A stretch of DNA of 64,000 bases, from positions 3,782,001 through 3,846,000 of the forward strand of contig JAIUCV010000083.1 of NCBI GenBank assembly GCA_026724425.1, given 5' to 3'. Origin of the DNA: Erythrophleum ivorense (Eukaryota; Streptophyta; Magnoliopsida; Fabales; Fabaceae). The notes under the pieces were generated by a model. It had not been told where the DNA came from. It did no database searches and saw only the letters and a list, made by a program, of their open reading frames with translations. Shown here piece by piece: positions 33,502-47,700 of this stretch. The position numbers and the translations under genes are program-made. Every line of letters starts with the position of its first letter. Within the stretch, counting starts at the first letter, position 1.

Positions 33502-36500
33502 TGTTCCTCTCAAGGAATGAGAATCATGTCACACATGTTGCTCCTCATAGTCCCGTGGAGAACCTAATGCATGTTTGGCTAAGTATGGGTCCGTCTTGAT
33601 CATTACATACACTACAAGTATGTTTCTACATTGTGTGGAGGCATAGAGCTACGATTGGGACTCCTTACTACTTATGTTTCTCTCAGGATGGTAGCTTTGA
33701 TGTTCCTCTCAAGGAATGAGAATCATGTCACACATGTTGCTCCTCATAGTCCCGTGGAGAACCTAATGCATGTTTGGCTAAGTATGGGTCCGTCTTGATC
33801 ATTACATACACTACAAGTATGTTTCTACATTGTGTGGAGGCATAGAGCTACGATTGGGACTCCTTACTACTTATGTTTCTCTCAGGATGGTAGCTTTGAT
33901 GTTCCTCTCAAGGAATGAGAATCATGTCACACATGTTGCTCCTCATAGTCCCGTGGATAACCTAATGCATGTTTGGCTAAGTATGGGTCCGTCTTGATCA
34001 TTACATACACTACAAGTATGTTTCTACATTGTGTGGAGGCATAGAGCTACGATTGGGACTCCTTACTACTTATGTTTCTCTCAGGATGGTAGCTTTGATG
34101 TTCCTCTCAAGGAATGAGAATCATGTCACACATGTTGCTCCTCATAGTCCCGTGGAGAACCTAATGCATGTTTGGCTAAGTATGGGTCCGTCTTGATCAT
34201 TACATACACTACAAGTATGTTCCTACATTGTGTGGAGGCATAGAGCTACGATTGGGACTCCTTACTACTTATGTTTCTCTCAGGATGGTAGCTTTGATGT
34301 TCCTCTCAAGGAATGAGAATCATGTCACACATGTTGCTCCTCATAGTCCCGTGGAGAACCTAATGCATGTTTGGCTAAGTATGGGTCCGCCTTGATCATT
34401 ACATACACTACAAGTATGTTTCTACATTGTGTGGAGGCATAGAGCTACGATTGGGACTCCTTACTACTTATGTTTCTCTCAGGATGGTAGCTTTGATGTT
34501 CCTCTCAAGGAATGAGAATCATGTCACACATGTTGCTCCTCATAGTCCCGTGGAGAACCTAATGCATGTTTGGCTAAGTATGGGTCCGTCTTGATCATTA
34601 CATACACTACAAGTATGTTTCTACATTGTGTGGAGGCATAGAGCTACGATTGGGACTCCTTACTACTTATGTTTCTCTCAGGATGGTAGCTTTGATGTTC
34701 CTCTCAAGGAATTAGAATCATGTCACACATGTTGCTCCTCATAGTCCCGTGGAGAACCTAATGCGTGTTTGGCTAACTATGGGTCTGTCTTGATCATTAC
34801 ATACACTACAAGTATGTTTCTACATTGTGTGGAGGCATAGAGCTACGATTGGGACTCCTTACTACTTATGTTTCTCTGAGGATGGTAGCTTTGATGTTCC
34901 TCTCAAGGAATTAGAATCATGTCACACATGTTGCTCCTCATAGTCCCATGGAGAACCTAATGCATGTTTGGCTAAGTATGGGTCCGTCTTGATCATTACA
35001 TACACTACAAGTATGTTCCTACATTGTGTGGAGGCATAGAGCTACGATTGGGACTCCTTACTACTTATGTTTCTCTCAGGATGGTAGCTTTGATGTTCCT
35101 CTCAAGGAATGAGAATCATGTCACACATGTTGCTCCTCATAGTCCCGTGGAGAACCTAATGCATGTTTGGCTAAGTATGGGTCCGTCTTGATCATTACAT
35201 ACACTACATGTATGTTCCTACATTGTGTGGAGGCATAGAGCTACGATTGGGACTCCTTACTACTTATGTTTCTCTCAGGATGGTAGCTTTGATGTTCCTC
35301 TCAAGGAATTAGAATCATGTCACACATGTTGCTCCTCATAGTCCCATGGAGAACCTAATGCATGTTTGGCTAAGTATGGGTCCGTCTTGATCATTACATA
35401 CACTACAAGTATGTTCCTACATTGTGTGGAGGCATAGAGCTACGATTGGGACTCCTTACTACTTATGTTTCTCTCAGGATGGTAGCTTTGATGTTCCTCT
35501 CAAGGAATGAGAATCATGTCACACATGTTGCTCCTCATAGTCCCGTGGAGAACCTAATGCATGTTTGGCTAAGTATGGGTCCGTCTTGATCATTACATAC
35601 ACTACAAGTATGTTCCTACATTGTGTGGAGGCATAGAGCTACGATTGGGACTCCTTACTACTTATGTTTCTCTCAGGATGGTAGCTTTGATGTTCCTCTC
35701 AAGGAATGAGAATCATGTCACACATGTTGCTCCTCATAGTCCCGTGGAGAACCTAATGCATGTTTGGCTAAGTATGGGTCCGTCTTGATCATTACATACA
35801 CTACAAGTATGTTTCTACATTGTGTGGAGGCATAGAGCTACGATTGGGACTCTCCTTACTACTTATGTTTCTCTCAGGATGGTAGCTTTGATGTTCCTCT
35901 CAAGGAATGAGAATCATGTCACACATGTTGCTCCTCATAGTCCCGTGGAGAACCTAATGCATGTTTGGCTAAGTATGGGTCCGTCTTGATCATTACATAC
36001 ACTACAAGTATGTTTCTACATTGTGTGGAGGCATAGAGCTACGATTGGGACTCCTTACTACTTATGTTTCTCTCAGGATGGTAGCTTTGATGTTCCTCTC
36101 AAGGAATGAGAATCATGTCACACATGTTGCTCCTCATAGTCCCGTGGAGAACCTAATGCATGTTTGGCTAAGTATGGGTCCGTGTTGATCATTACATACA
36201 CTACAAGTATGTTTCTACATTGTGTGGAGGCATAGAGCTACGATTGGGACTCCTTACTACTTATGTTTCTCTCAGGATGGTAGCTTTGATGTTCCTCTCA
36301 AGGAATGAGAATCATGTCACACATGTTGCTCCTCATAGTCCCGTGGATAACCTAATGCATGTTTGGCTAAGTATGGGTCCGTCTTGATCATTACATACAC
36401 TACAAGTATGTTTCTACATTGTGTGGAGGCATAGAGCTACGATTGGGACTCCTTACTACTTATGTTTCTCTCAGGATGGTAGCTTTGATGTTCCTCTCAA

Positions 36501-38731
36501 GGAATGAGAATCATGTCACACATGTTGCTCCTCATAGTCCCGTGGAGAACCTAATGCATGTTTGGCTAAGTATGGGTCCGTCTTGATCATTACATACACT
36601 ACAAGTATGTTCCTACATTGTGTGGAGGCATAGAGCTACGATTGGGACTCCTTACTACTTATGTTTCTCTCAGGATGGTAGCTTTGATGTTCCTCTCAAG
36701 GAATGAGAATCATGTCACACATGTTGCTCCTCATAGTCCCGTGGAGAACCTAATGCATGTTTGGCTAAGTATGGGTCCGCCTTGATCATTACATACACTA
36801 CAAGTATGTTTCTACATTGTGTGGAGGCATAGAGCTACGATTGGGACTCCTTACTACTTATGTTTCTCTCAGGATGGTAGCTTTGATGTTCCTCTCAAGG
36901 AATGAGAATCATGTCACACATGTTGCTCCTCATAGTCCCGTGGAGAACCTAATGCATGTTTGGCTAAGTATGGGTCCGTCTTGATCATTACATACACTAC
37001 AAGTATGTTTCTACATTGTGTGGAGGCATAGAGCTACGATTGGGACTCCTTACTACTTATGTTTCTCTCAGGATGGTAGCTTTGATGTTCCTCTCAAGGA
37101 ATTAGAATCATGTCACACATGTTGCTCCTCATAGTCCCGTGGAGAACCTAATGCGTGTTTGGCTAACTATGGGTCTGTCTTGATCATTACATACACTACA
37201 AGTATGTTTCTACATTGTGTGGAGGCATAGAGCTACGATTGGGACTCCTTACTACTTATGTTTCTCTGAGGATGGTAGCTTTGATGTTCCTCTCAAGGAA
37301 TTAGAATCATGTCACACATGTTGCTCCTCATAGTCCCATGGAGAACCTAATGCATGTTTGGCTAAGTATGGGTCCGTCTTGATCATTACATACACTACAA
37401 GTATGTTCCTACATTGTGTGGAGGCATAGAGCTACGATTGGGACTCCTTACTACTTATGTTTCTCTCAGGATGGTAGCTTTGATGTTCCTCTCAAGGAAT
37501 GAGAATCATGTCACACATGTTGCTCCTCATAGTCCCGTGGAGAACCTAATGCATGTTTGGCTAAGTATGGGTCCGTCTTGATCATTACATACACTACATG
37601 TATGTTCCTACATTGTGTGGAGGCATAGAGCTACGATTGGGACTCCTTACTACTTATGTTTCTCTCAGGATGGTAGCTTTGATGTTCCTCTCAAGGAATT
37701 AGAATCATGTCACACATGTTGCTCCTCATAGTCCCATGGAGAACCTAATGCATGTTTGGCTAAGTATGGGTCCGTCTTGATCATTACATACACTACAAGT
37801 ATGTTCCTACATTGTGTGGAGGCATAGAGCTACGATTGGGACTCCTTACTACTTATGTTTCTCTCAGGATGGTAGCTTTGATGTTCCTCTCAAGGAATGA
37901 GAATCATGTCACACATGTTGCTCCTCATAGTCCCGTGGAGAACCTAATGCATGTTTGGCTAAGTATGGGTCCGTCTTGATCATTACATACACTACAAGTA
38001 TGTTCCTACATTGTGTGGAGGCATAGAGCTACGATTGGGACTCCTTACTACTTATGTTTCTCTCAGGATGGTAGCTTTGATGTTCCTCTCAAGGAATGAG
38101 AATCATGTCACACATGTTGCTCCTCATAGTCCCGTGGAGAACCTAATGCATGTTTGGCTAAGTATGGGTCCGTCTTGATCATTACATACACTACAAGTAT
38201 GTTTCTACATTGTGTGGAGGCATAGAGCTACGATTGGGACTCTCCTTACTACTTATGTTTCTCTCAGGATGGTAGCTTTGATGTTCCTCTCAAGGAATGA
38301 GAATCATGTCACACATGTTGCTCCTCATAGTCCCGTGGAGAACCTAATGCATGTTTGGCTAAGTATGGGTCCGTCTTGATCATTACATACACTACAAGTA
38401 TGTTTCTACATTGTGTGGAGGCATAGAGCTACGATTGGGACTCCTTACTACTTATGTTTCTCTCAGGATGGTAGCTTTGATGTTCCTCTCAAGGAATGAG
38501 AATCATGTCACACATGTTGCTCCTCATAGTCCCGTGGAGAACCTAATGCATGTTTGGCTAAGTATGGGTCCGTCTTGATCATTACATACACTACAAGTAT
38601 GTTTCTACATTGTGTGGAGGCATTGAGCTACGATTGGGACTCCTTACTACTTATGTTTCTCTCAGGATGGTAGCTTTGATGTTCCTCTCAAGGAATGAGA
38701 ATCATGTCACACATGTTGCTCCTCATAGTCC
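33502..38731 (+). repeat. Higher-order repeat, 12-monomer unit of 2,390 bp
   Basis: Positions 33502-36341 match 35892-38731 at an offset of 2,390 bp, which is 12 x 199 plus 2. The extra 2 bp is a TC insertion (GGGACTCTCCTTAC instead of GGGACTCCTTAC) near 35848, copied to 38238. Other shared markers are GGGTCTGTC (34781, 37171) and CACTACATGTATG (35202, 37592). The segment is also linked to 31.7-33.5 kb at a nine-monomer offset (GCTTTGTTG at 31705 and 33496; GTGGATAACC near 32163 and 33954). Confidence 0.88.
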
Positions 38732-41700
38732 CGTGGAGAACCTAATGCATGTTTGGCTAAGTATGGGTCCGTCTTGATCATTACATACACTACAAGTATG
38801 TTCCTACATTGTGTGGAGGCATAGAGCTACGATTGGGACTCCTTACTACTTATGTTTCTCTCAGGATGGTAGCTTTGATGTTCCTCTCAAGGAATGAGAA
38901 TCATTTCACACATGTTGCTCCTCATAGTCCCGTGGAGAACCTAATGCATGTTTGGCTAAGTATGGGTCCGCCTTGATCATTACATACACTACAAGTATGT
39001 TCCTACATTGTGTGGAGGCATAGAGCTACGATTGGGACTCCTTACTACTTATGTTTCTCTCAGGATGGTAGCTTTGATGTTCCTCTCAAGGAATGAGAAT
39101 CATGTCACACATGTTGCTCCTCATAGTCCCGTGGAGAACCTAATGCATGTTTGGCTAAGTATGGGTCCGTCTTGATCATTACATACACTACAAGTATGTT
39201 TCTACATTGTGTGGAGGCATAGAGCTACGATTGGGACTCCTTACTACTTATGTTTCTCTCAGGATGGTAGCTTTGATGTTCCTCTCAAGGAATTAGAATC
39301 ATGTCACACATGTTGCTCCTCATAGTCCCGTGGAGAACCTAATGCGTGTTTGGCTAACTATGGGTCCGTCTTGATCATTACATACACTACAAGTATGTTT
39401 CTACATTGTGTGGAGGCATAGAGCTACGATTGGGACTCCTTACTACTTATGTTTCTCTGAGGATGGTAGCTTTGATGTTCCTCTCAAGGAATTAGAATCC
39501 TGTCACACATGTTGCTCCTCATAGTCCCGTGGAGAAACTAATGCGTGTTTGGCTAAGTATGGGTCCGTCTTGATCATTACATACACTACAAGTATGTTTC
39601 TACATTGTGTGGAGGCATAGAGCTACGATTGGGACTCCTTACTACTTATGTTTCTCTCAGGATGGTAGCTTTGATGTTCCTCTCAAGGAATGAGAATCAT
39701 GTCACACATGTTGCTCCTCATAGTCCCGTGGAGAACCTAATGCATGTTTGGCTAAGTATGGGTCCGTCTTGATCATTACATACACTACAAGTATGTTCCT
39801 ACATTGTGTGGAGGCATAGAGCTACGATTGGGACTCCTTACTACTTATGTTTCTCTCAGGATGCTAGCTTTGATGTTCCTCTCAAGGAATGAGAATCATG
39901 TCACACATGTTGCTCCTCATAGTCCCGTGGAGAACCTAATGCATGTTTGGCTAAGTATGGGTCCGCCTTGATTATTACATACACTACAAGTATGTTTCTA
40001 CATTGTGTGGAGGCATAGAGCTACGATTGGGACTCCTTACTACTTATGTTTCTCTCAGGATGGTAGCTTTGATGTTCCTCTCAAGGAATGAGAATCATGT
40101 CACACATGTTGCTCCTCATAGTCCCGTGGAGAACCTAATGCATGTTTGGCTAAGTATGGGTCCGTCTTGATCATTAGATACACTACAAGTATGTTCCTAC
40201 ATTGTGTGGAGGCATAGAGCTACGATTGGGACTCCTTACAACTTATGTTTCTCTCAGGATGGTAGCTTTGATGTTCCTCTCAAGGAATGAGAATCATGTC
40301 ACACATGTTGCTCCTCATAGTCCCGTGGAGAAACTAATGCGTGTTTGGCTAAGTATGGGTCCGTCTTGATCATTACATACACTACAAGTATGTTTCTACA
40401 TTGTGTGGAGGCATAGAGCTACGATTGGGACTCCTTACTACTTATGTTTCTCTCAGGATGGTAGCTTTGATGTTCCTCTCAAGGAATGAGAATCATGTCA
40501 CACATGTTGCTCCTCATAGTCCCGTGGAGAACCTAATGCATGTTTGGCTAAGTATGGGTCCGTCTTGATCATTACATACACTACAAGTATGTTCCTACAT
40601 TGTGTGGAGGCATAGAGCTACGATTGGGACTCCTTACTACTTATGTTTCTCTCAGGATGGTAGCTTTGATGTTCCTCTCAAGGAATGAGAATCATGTCAC
40701 ACATGTTGCTCCTCATAGTCCCGTGGAGAACCTAATGCATGTTTGGCTAAGTATGGGTCCGCCTTGATCATTACATACACTACAAGTATGTTTCTACATT
40801 GTGTGGAGGCATAGAGCTACGATTGGGACTCCTTACTACTTATGTTTCTCTCAGGATGGTAGCTTTGATGTTCCTCTCAAGGAATGAGAATCATGTCACA
40901 CATGTTGCTCCTCATAGTCCCGTGGAGAACCTAATGCATGTTTGGCTAAGTATGGGTCCGTCTTGATCATTACATACACTAGAAGTATGTTTCTACATTG
41001 TGTGGAGGCATAGAGCTACGATTGGGACTCCTTACTACTTATGTTTCTCTCAGGATGGTAGCTTTGATGTTCCTCTCAAGGAATTAGAATCATGTCACAC
41101 ATGTTGCTCCTCATAGTCCCGTGGAGAACCTAATGCATGTTTGGCTAAGTATGGGTCCGTCTTGATCATTACATACACTACAAGTATGTTCCTACATTGT
41201 GTGGAGGCATAGAGCTACGATTGGGACTCCTTACTACTTATGTTTCTCTCAGGATGGTAGCTTTGATGTTCCTCTCAAGGAATGAGAATCATGTCACACA
41301 TGCTGCTCGTGATAGTCCCGTGGAGAACCTAATGCATGTTTGGCTAAGTATGGGTCCGCCTTGATCATTACATACACTACAAGTATGTTTCTACATTGTG
41401 TGGAGGCATAGAGCTACGATTGGGACTCCTTACTACTTATGTTTCTCTCAGGATGGTAGCTTTGATGTTCCTCTCAAGGAATTAGAATCATGTCACACAT
41501 GTTGCTCCTCATAGTCCCGTGGAGAACCTAATGCGTGTTTGGCTAACTATGGGTTCGTCTTGATCATTACATACACTACAAGTATGTTTCTACATTGTGT
41601 GGAGGCATAGAGCTACGATTGGGACTCCTTACTACTTATGTTTCTCTGAGGATGGTAGCTTTGATGTTCCTCTCAAGGAATTAGAATCATGTCACACATG

Positions 41701-44700
41701 TTGCTCCTCATAGTCCCATGGAGAACCTAATGCATGTTTGGCTAAGTATGGGTCCGTCTTGATCATTACATACACTACAAGTATGTTCCTACATTGTGTG
41801 GAGGCATAGAGCTACGATTGGGACTCCTTACTACTTATGTTTCTCTCAGGATGGTAGCTTTGATGTTCCTCTCAAGGAATGAGAATCATGTCACACATGT
41901 TGCTCCTCATAGTCCCGTGGAAAACCTAATGCATGTTTGGCTAAGTATGGGTCCGTCTTGATCATTACATACACTACAAGTATGTTCCTACATTGTGTGG
42001 AGGCATAGAGCTACGATTGGGACTCCTTACTACTTATGTTTCTCTCAGGATGGTAGCTTTGATGTTCCTCTCAAGGAATGAGAATCATGTCACACATGTT
42101 GCTCCTCATAGTCCCGTGGAGAACCTAATGCATGTTTGGCTAAGTATGGGTCCGTCTTGATCATTACATACACTACAAGTATGTTTCTACATTGTGTGGA
42201 GGCATAGAGCTACGATTGGGACTCCTTACTACTTATGTTTCTCTCAGGATGGTAGCTTTGATGTTCCTCTCAAGGAATGAGAATCATGTCACACATGTTG
42301 CTCCTCATAGTCCCGTGGAGAACCTAATGCATGTTTGGCTAAGTATGGGTCCGTCTTGATCATTACATACACTACAAGTATGTTTCTACATTGTGTGGAG
42401 GCATAGAGCTACGATTGGGACTCCTTACTACTTATGTTTCTCTCAGGATGGTAGCTTTGATGTTCCTCTCAAGGAATGAGAATCATGTCACACATGTTGC
42501 TCCTCATAGTCCCGTGGAGAACCTAATGCATGTTTGGCTAAGTATGGGTCCGTCTTGATCATTACATACACTACAAGTATGTTTCTACATTGTGTGGAGG
42601 CATAGAGCTACGATTGGGACTCCTTACTACTTATGTTTCTCTCAGGATGGTAGCTTTGATGTTCCTCTCAAGGAATGAGAATCATATCACACATGTTGCT
42701 CCTCATAGTCCCGTGGAGAACCTAATGCATGTTTGGCTAAGTATGGGTCCGTCTTGATCATTACATACACTACAAGTATGTTTCTACATTGTGTGGAGGC
42801 ATAGAGCTACGATTGGGACTCCTTACTACTTATGTTTCTCTCAGGATGGTAGCTTTGATGTTCCTCTCAAGGAATGAGAATCATGTCACACATGTTGCTC
42901 CTCATAGTCCCGTGGAGAACCTAATGCATGTTTGGCTAAGTATGGGTCCGTCTTGATCATTACATACACTACAAGTATGTTCCTACATTGTGTGGAGGCA
43001 TAGAGCTACGATTGGGACTCCTTACTACTTATGTTTCTCTCAGGATGGTAGCTTTGATGTTCCTCTCAAGGAATGAGAATCATGTCACACATGTTGCTCC
43101 TCATAGTCCCGTGGAGAACCTAATGCATGTTTGGCTAAGTATGGGTCCGCCTTGATCATTACATACACTACAAGTATGTTTCTACATTGTGTGGAGGCAT
43201 AGAGCTACGATTGGGACTCCTTACTACTTATGTTTCTCTCAGGATGGTAGCTTTGATGTTCCTCTCAAGGAATGAGAATCATGTCACACATGTTGCTCCT
43301 CATAGTCCCGTGGAGAACCTAATGCCTGTTTGGCTAAGTATGGGTCCGTCTTGATCATTACATACACTACAAGTATGTTTCTACATTGTGTGGAGGCATA
43401 GAGCTACGATTGGGACTCCTTACTACTTATGTTTCTCTCAGGATGGTAGCTTTGATGTTCCTCTCAAGGAATTAGAATCATGTCACACATGTTGCTCCTC
43501 ATAGTCCCGTGGAGAACCTAATGCGTGTTTGGCTAACTATGGGTCCGTCTTGATCATTACATACACTACAAGTATGTTTCTACATTGTGTGGAGGCATAG
43601 AGCTACGATTGGGACTCCTTACTACTTATGTTTCTCTGAGGATGGTAGCTTTGATGTTCCTCTCAAGGAATTAGAATCCTGTCACACATGTTGCTCCTCA
43701 TAGTCCCATGGAGAACCTAATGCATGTTTGGCTAAGTATGGGTCCGTCTTGATCATTACATACACTACAAGTATGTTCCTACATTGTGTGGAGGCATAGA
43801 GCTACGATTGGGACTCCTTACTACTTATGTTTCTCTCAGGATGGTAGCTTTGATGTTCCTCTCAAGGAATGAGAATCATGTCACACATGTTGCTCCTCAT
43901 AGTCCCGTGGAGAACCTAATGCATGTTTGGCTAAGTATGGGTCCGTCTTGATCATTACATACACTACAAGTATGTTCCTACATTGTGTGGAGGCATAGAG
44001 CTACGATTGGGACTCCTTACTACTTATGTTTCTCTCAGGATGGTAGCTTTGATGTTCCTCTCAAGGAATGAGAATCATGTCACACATGTTGCTCCTCATA
44101 GTCCAGTGGAGAACCTAATGCATGTTTGGCTAAGTATGGGTCCGTCTTGATCATTACATACACTACAAGTATGTTTCTACATTGTGTGGAGGCATAGAGC
44201 TACGATTGGGACTCCTTACTACTTATGTTTCTCTCAGGATGGTAGCTTTGATGTTCCTCTCAAGGAATGAGAATCATGTCACACATGTTGCTCCTCATAG
44301 TCCCGTGGAGAACCTAATGCATGTTTGGCTAAGTATGGGTCCGTCTTGATCATTAGATTCACTACAAGTATGTTCCTACATTGTGTGGAGGCATAGAGCT
44401 ACGATTGGGACTCCTTACTACTTATGTTTCTCTCAGGATGGTAGCTTTGATGTTCCTCTCAAGGAATGAGAATCATGTCACACATGTTGCTCCTCATAGT
44501 CCCGTGGAGAAACTAATGCGTGTTTGGCTAACTATGGGTCCGTCTTGATCATTACATACACTACAAGTATGTTTCTACATTGTGTGGAGGCATAGAGCTA
44601 CGATTGGGACTCCTTACTACTTATGTTTCTCTGAGGATGGTAGCTTTGATGTTCCTCTCAAGGAATTAGAATCATGTCACACATGTTGCTCCTCATAGTC

Positions 44701-47700
44701 CCATGGAGAACCTAATGCATGTTTGGCTAAGTATGGGTCCGTCTTGATCATTACATACACTACAAGTATGTTCCTACATTGTGTGGAGGCATAGAGCTAC
44801 GATTGGGACTCCTTACTACTTATGTTTCTCTCAGGATGGTAGCTTTGATGTTCCTCTCAAGGAATGAGAATCATGTCACACATGTTGCTCCTCATAGTCC
44901 CGTGGAGAACCTAATGCATGTTTGGCTAAGTATGGGTCCGTCTTGATCATTACATACACTACAAGTATGTTCCTACATTGTGTGGAGGCATAGAGCTACG
45001 ATTGGGACTCCTTACTACTTATGTTTCTCTCAGGATGGTAGATTTGATGTTCCTCTCAAGGAATGAGAAACATGTCACACATGCTGCTCGTCATAGTCCC
45101 GTGGAGAACCTAATGCATGTTTGGCTAAGTATGGGTCCGTCTTGATCATTACATACACTACAAGTATGTTTCTACATTGTGTGGAGGCATAGAGTTACGA
45201 TTGGGACTCCTTACTACTTATGTTTCTCTCAGGATGGTAGCTTTGATGTTCCTCTCAAGGAATGAGAATCATGTCACACATGTTGCTCCTCATAGTCCCG
45301 TGGAGAACCTAATGCATGTTTGGCTAAGTATGGGTCCGTCTTGATCATTACATACACTACAAGTATGTTTCTACATTGTGTGGAGGCATAGAGCTACGAT
45401 TGGGACTCCTTACTACTTATGTTTCTCTCAGGATGGTAGCTTTGATGTTCCTCTCAAGGAATGAGAAACATGTCACACATGCTGCTCGTCATAGTCCCGT
45501 GGAGAACCTAATGCATGTTTGGCTAAGTATGGGTCCGCCTTGATCATTACATACACTACAAGTATGTTTCTACATTGTGTGGAGGCATAGAGCTACGATT
45601 GGGACTCCTTACTACTTATGTTTCTCTCAGGATGGTAGCTTTGATGTTCCTCTGAAGGAATGAGAAACATGTCACACATGCTGCTCGTCATAGTCCCGTG
45701 GAGAACCTAATGCATGTTTGGCTAAGTATGGGTCCGCCTTGATCATTACATACACTACAAGTATGTTTCTACATTGTGTGGAGGCATAGAGCTACGATTG
45801 GGACTCCTTACTACTTATGTTTCTCTCCGGATGGTAGCTTTGATGTTCCTCTCAAGGAATGAGAATCATGTCACACATGTTGCTCCTCATAGTCCCGTGG
45901 AGAACCTAATGCATGTTTGGCTAAGTATGGGTCCGTCTTGATCATTACATACACTACAAGTATGTTTCTACATTGTGTGGAGGCATAGAGTTACGATTGG
46001 GACTCCTTACTACTTATGTTTCTCTCAGGATGGTAGCTTTGATGTTCCTCTCAAGGAATGAGAATCATGTCACACATGTTGCTCCTCATAGTCCCGTGGA
46101 GAACCTAATGCATGTTTGGCTAAGTATGGGTCCGTCTTGATCATTACATACACTACAAGTATGTTTCTACATTGTGTGGAGGCATAGAGCTACGATTGGG
46201 ACTCCTTACTACTTATGTTTCTCTCAGGATGGTAGCTTTGATGTTCCTCTCAAGGAATGAGAATCATGTCACACATGTTGCTCCTCATAGTCCCGTGGAG
46301 AACCTAATGCATGTTTGGCTAAGTATGGGTCCGTCTTGATCATTACATACACTACAAGTATGTTTCTACATTGTGTGGAGGCATAGAGCTACGATTGGGA
46401 CTCCTTACTACTTATGTTTCTCTCAGGATGGTAGCTTTGATGTTCCTCTCAAGGAATGAGAATCATGTCACACATGTTGCTCCTCATAGTCCCGTGGAGA
46501 ACCTAATGCATGTTTGGCTAAGTATGGGTCCGTCTTGATCATTACATACACTACAAGTATGTTCCTACATTGTGTGGAGGCATAGAGCTACGATTGGGAC
46601 TCCTTACTACTTATGTTTCTCTCAGGATGGTAGCTTTGATGTTCCTCTCAAGGAATGAGAATCATGTCACACATGTTGCTCCTCATAGTCCCGTGGAGAA
46701 CCTAATGCATGTTTGGCTAAGTATGGGTCCGCCTTGATCATTACATACACTACAAGTATGTTTCTACATTGTGTGGAGGCATAGAGCTACGATTGGGACT
46801 CCTTACTACTTATGTTTCTCTCAGGATGGTAGCTTTGATGTTCCTCTCAAGGAATGAGAATCATGTCACACATGTTGCTCCTCATAGTCCCGTGGAGAAC
46901 CTAATGCGTGTTTGGCTAACTATGGGTCCGTCTTGATCATTACATACACTACAAGTATGTTTCTACATTGTGTGGAGGCATAGAGCTACGATTGGGACTC
47001 CTTACTACTTATGTTTCTCTGAGGATGGTAGCTTTGATGTTCCTCTCAAGGAATTAGAATCCTGTCACACATGTTGCTCCTCATAGTCCCATGGAGAACC
47101 TAATGCATGTTTGGCTAAGTATGGGTCCGTCTTGATCATTACATACACTACAAGTATGTTCCTACATTGTGTGGAGGCATAGAGCTACGATTGGGACTCC
47201 TTACTACTTATGTTTCTCTCAGGATGGTAGCTTTGATGTTCCTCTCAAGGAATGAGAATCATGTCACACATGTTGCTCCTCATAGTCCCGTGGAGAACCT
47301 AATGCATGTTTGGCTAAGTATGGGTCCGCCTTGATCATTACATACACTACAAGTATGTTTCTACATTGTGTGGAGGCATAGAGCTACGATTGGGACTCCT
47401 TACTACTTATGTTTCTCTCAGGATGGTAGCTTTGATGTTCCTCTCAAGGAATGAGAATCATGTCACACATGTTGCTCCTCATAGTCCCGTGGAGAACCTA
47501 ATGCGTGTTTGGCTAACTATGGGTCCGTCTTGATCATTACATACACTACAAGTATGTTTCTACATTGTGTGGAGGCATAGAGCTACGATTGGGACTCCTT
47601 ACTACTTATGTTTCTCTCAGGATGGTAGCTTTGATGTTCCTCTCAAGGAATGAGAATCATGTCACACATGTTGCTCTTCATAGTCCCGTGGAGAACCTAA

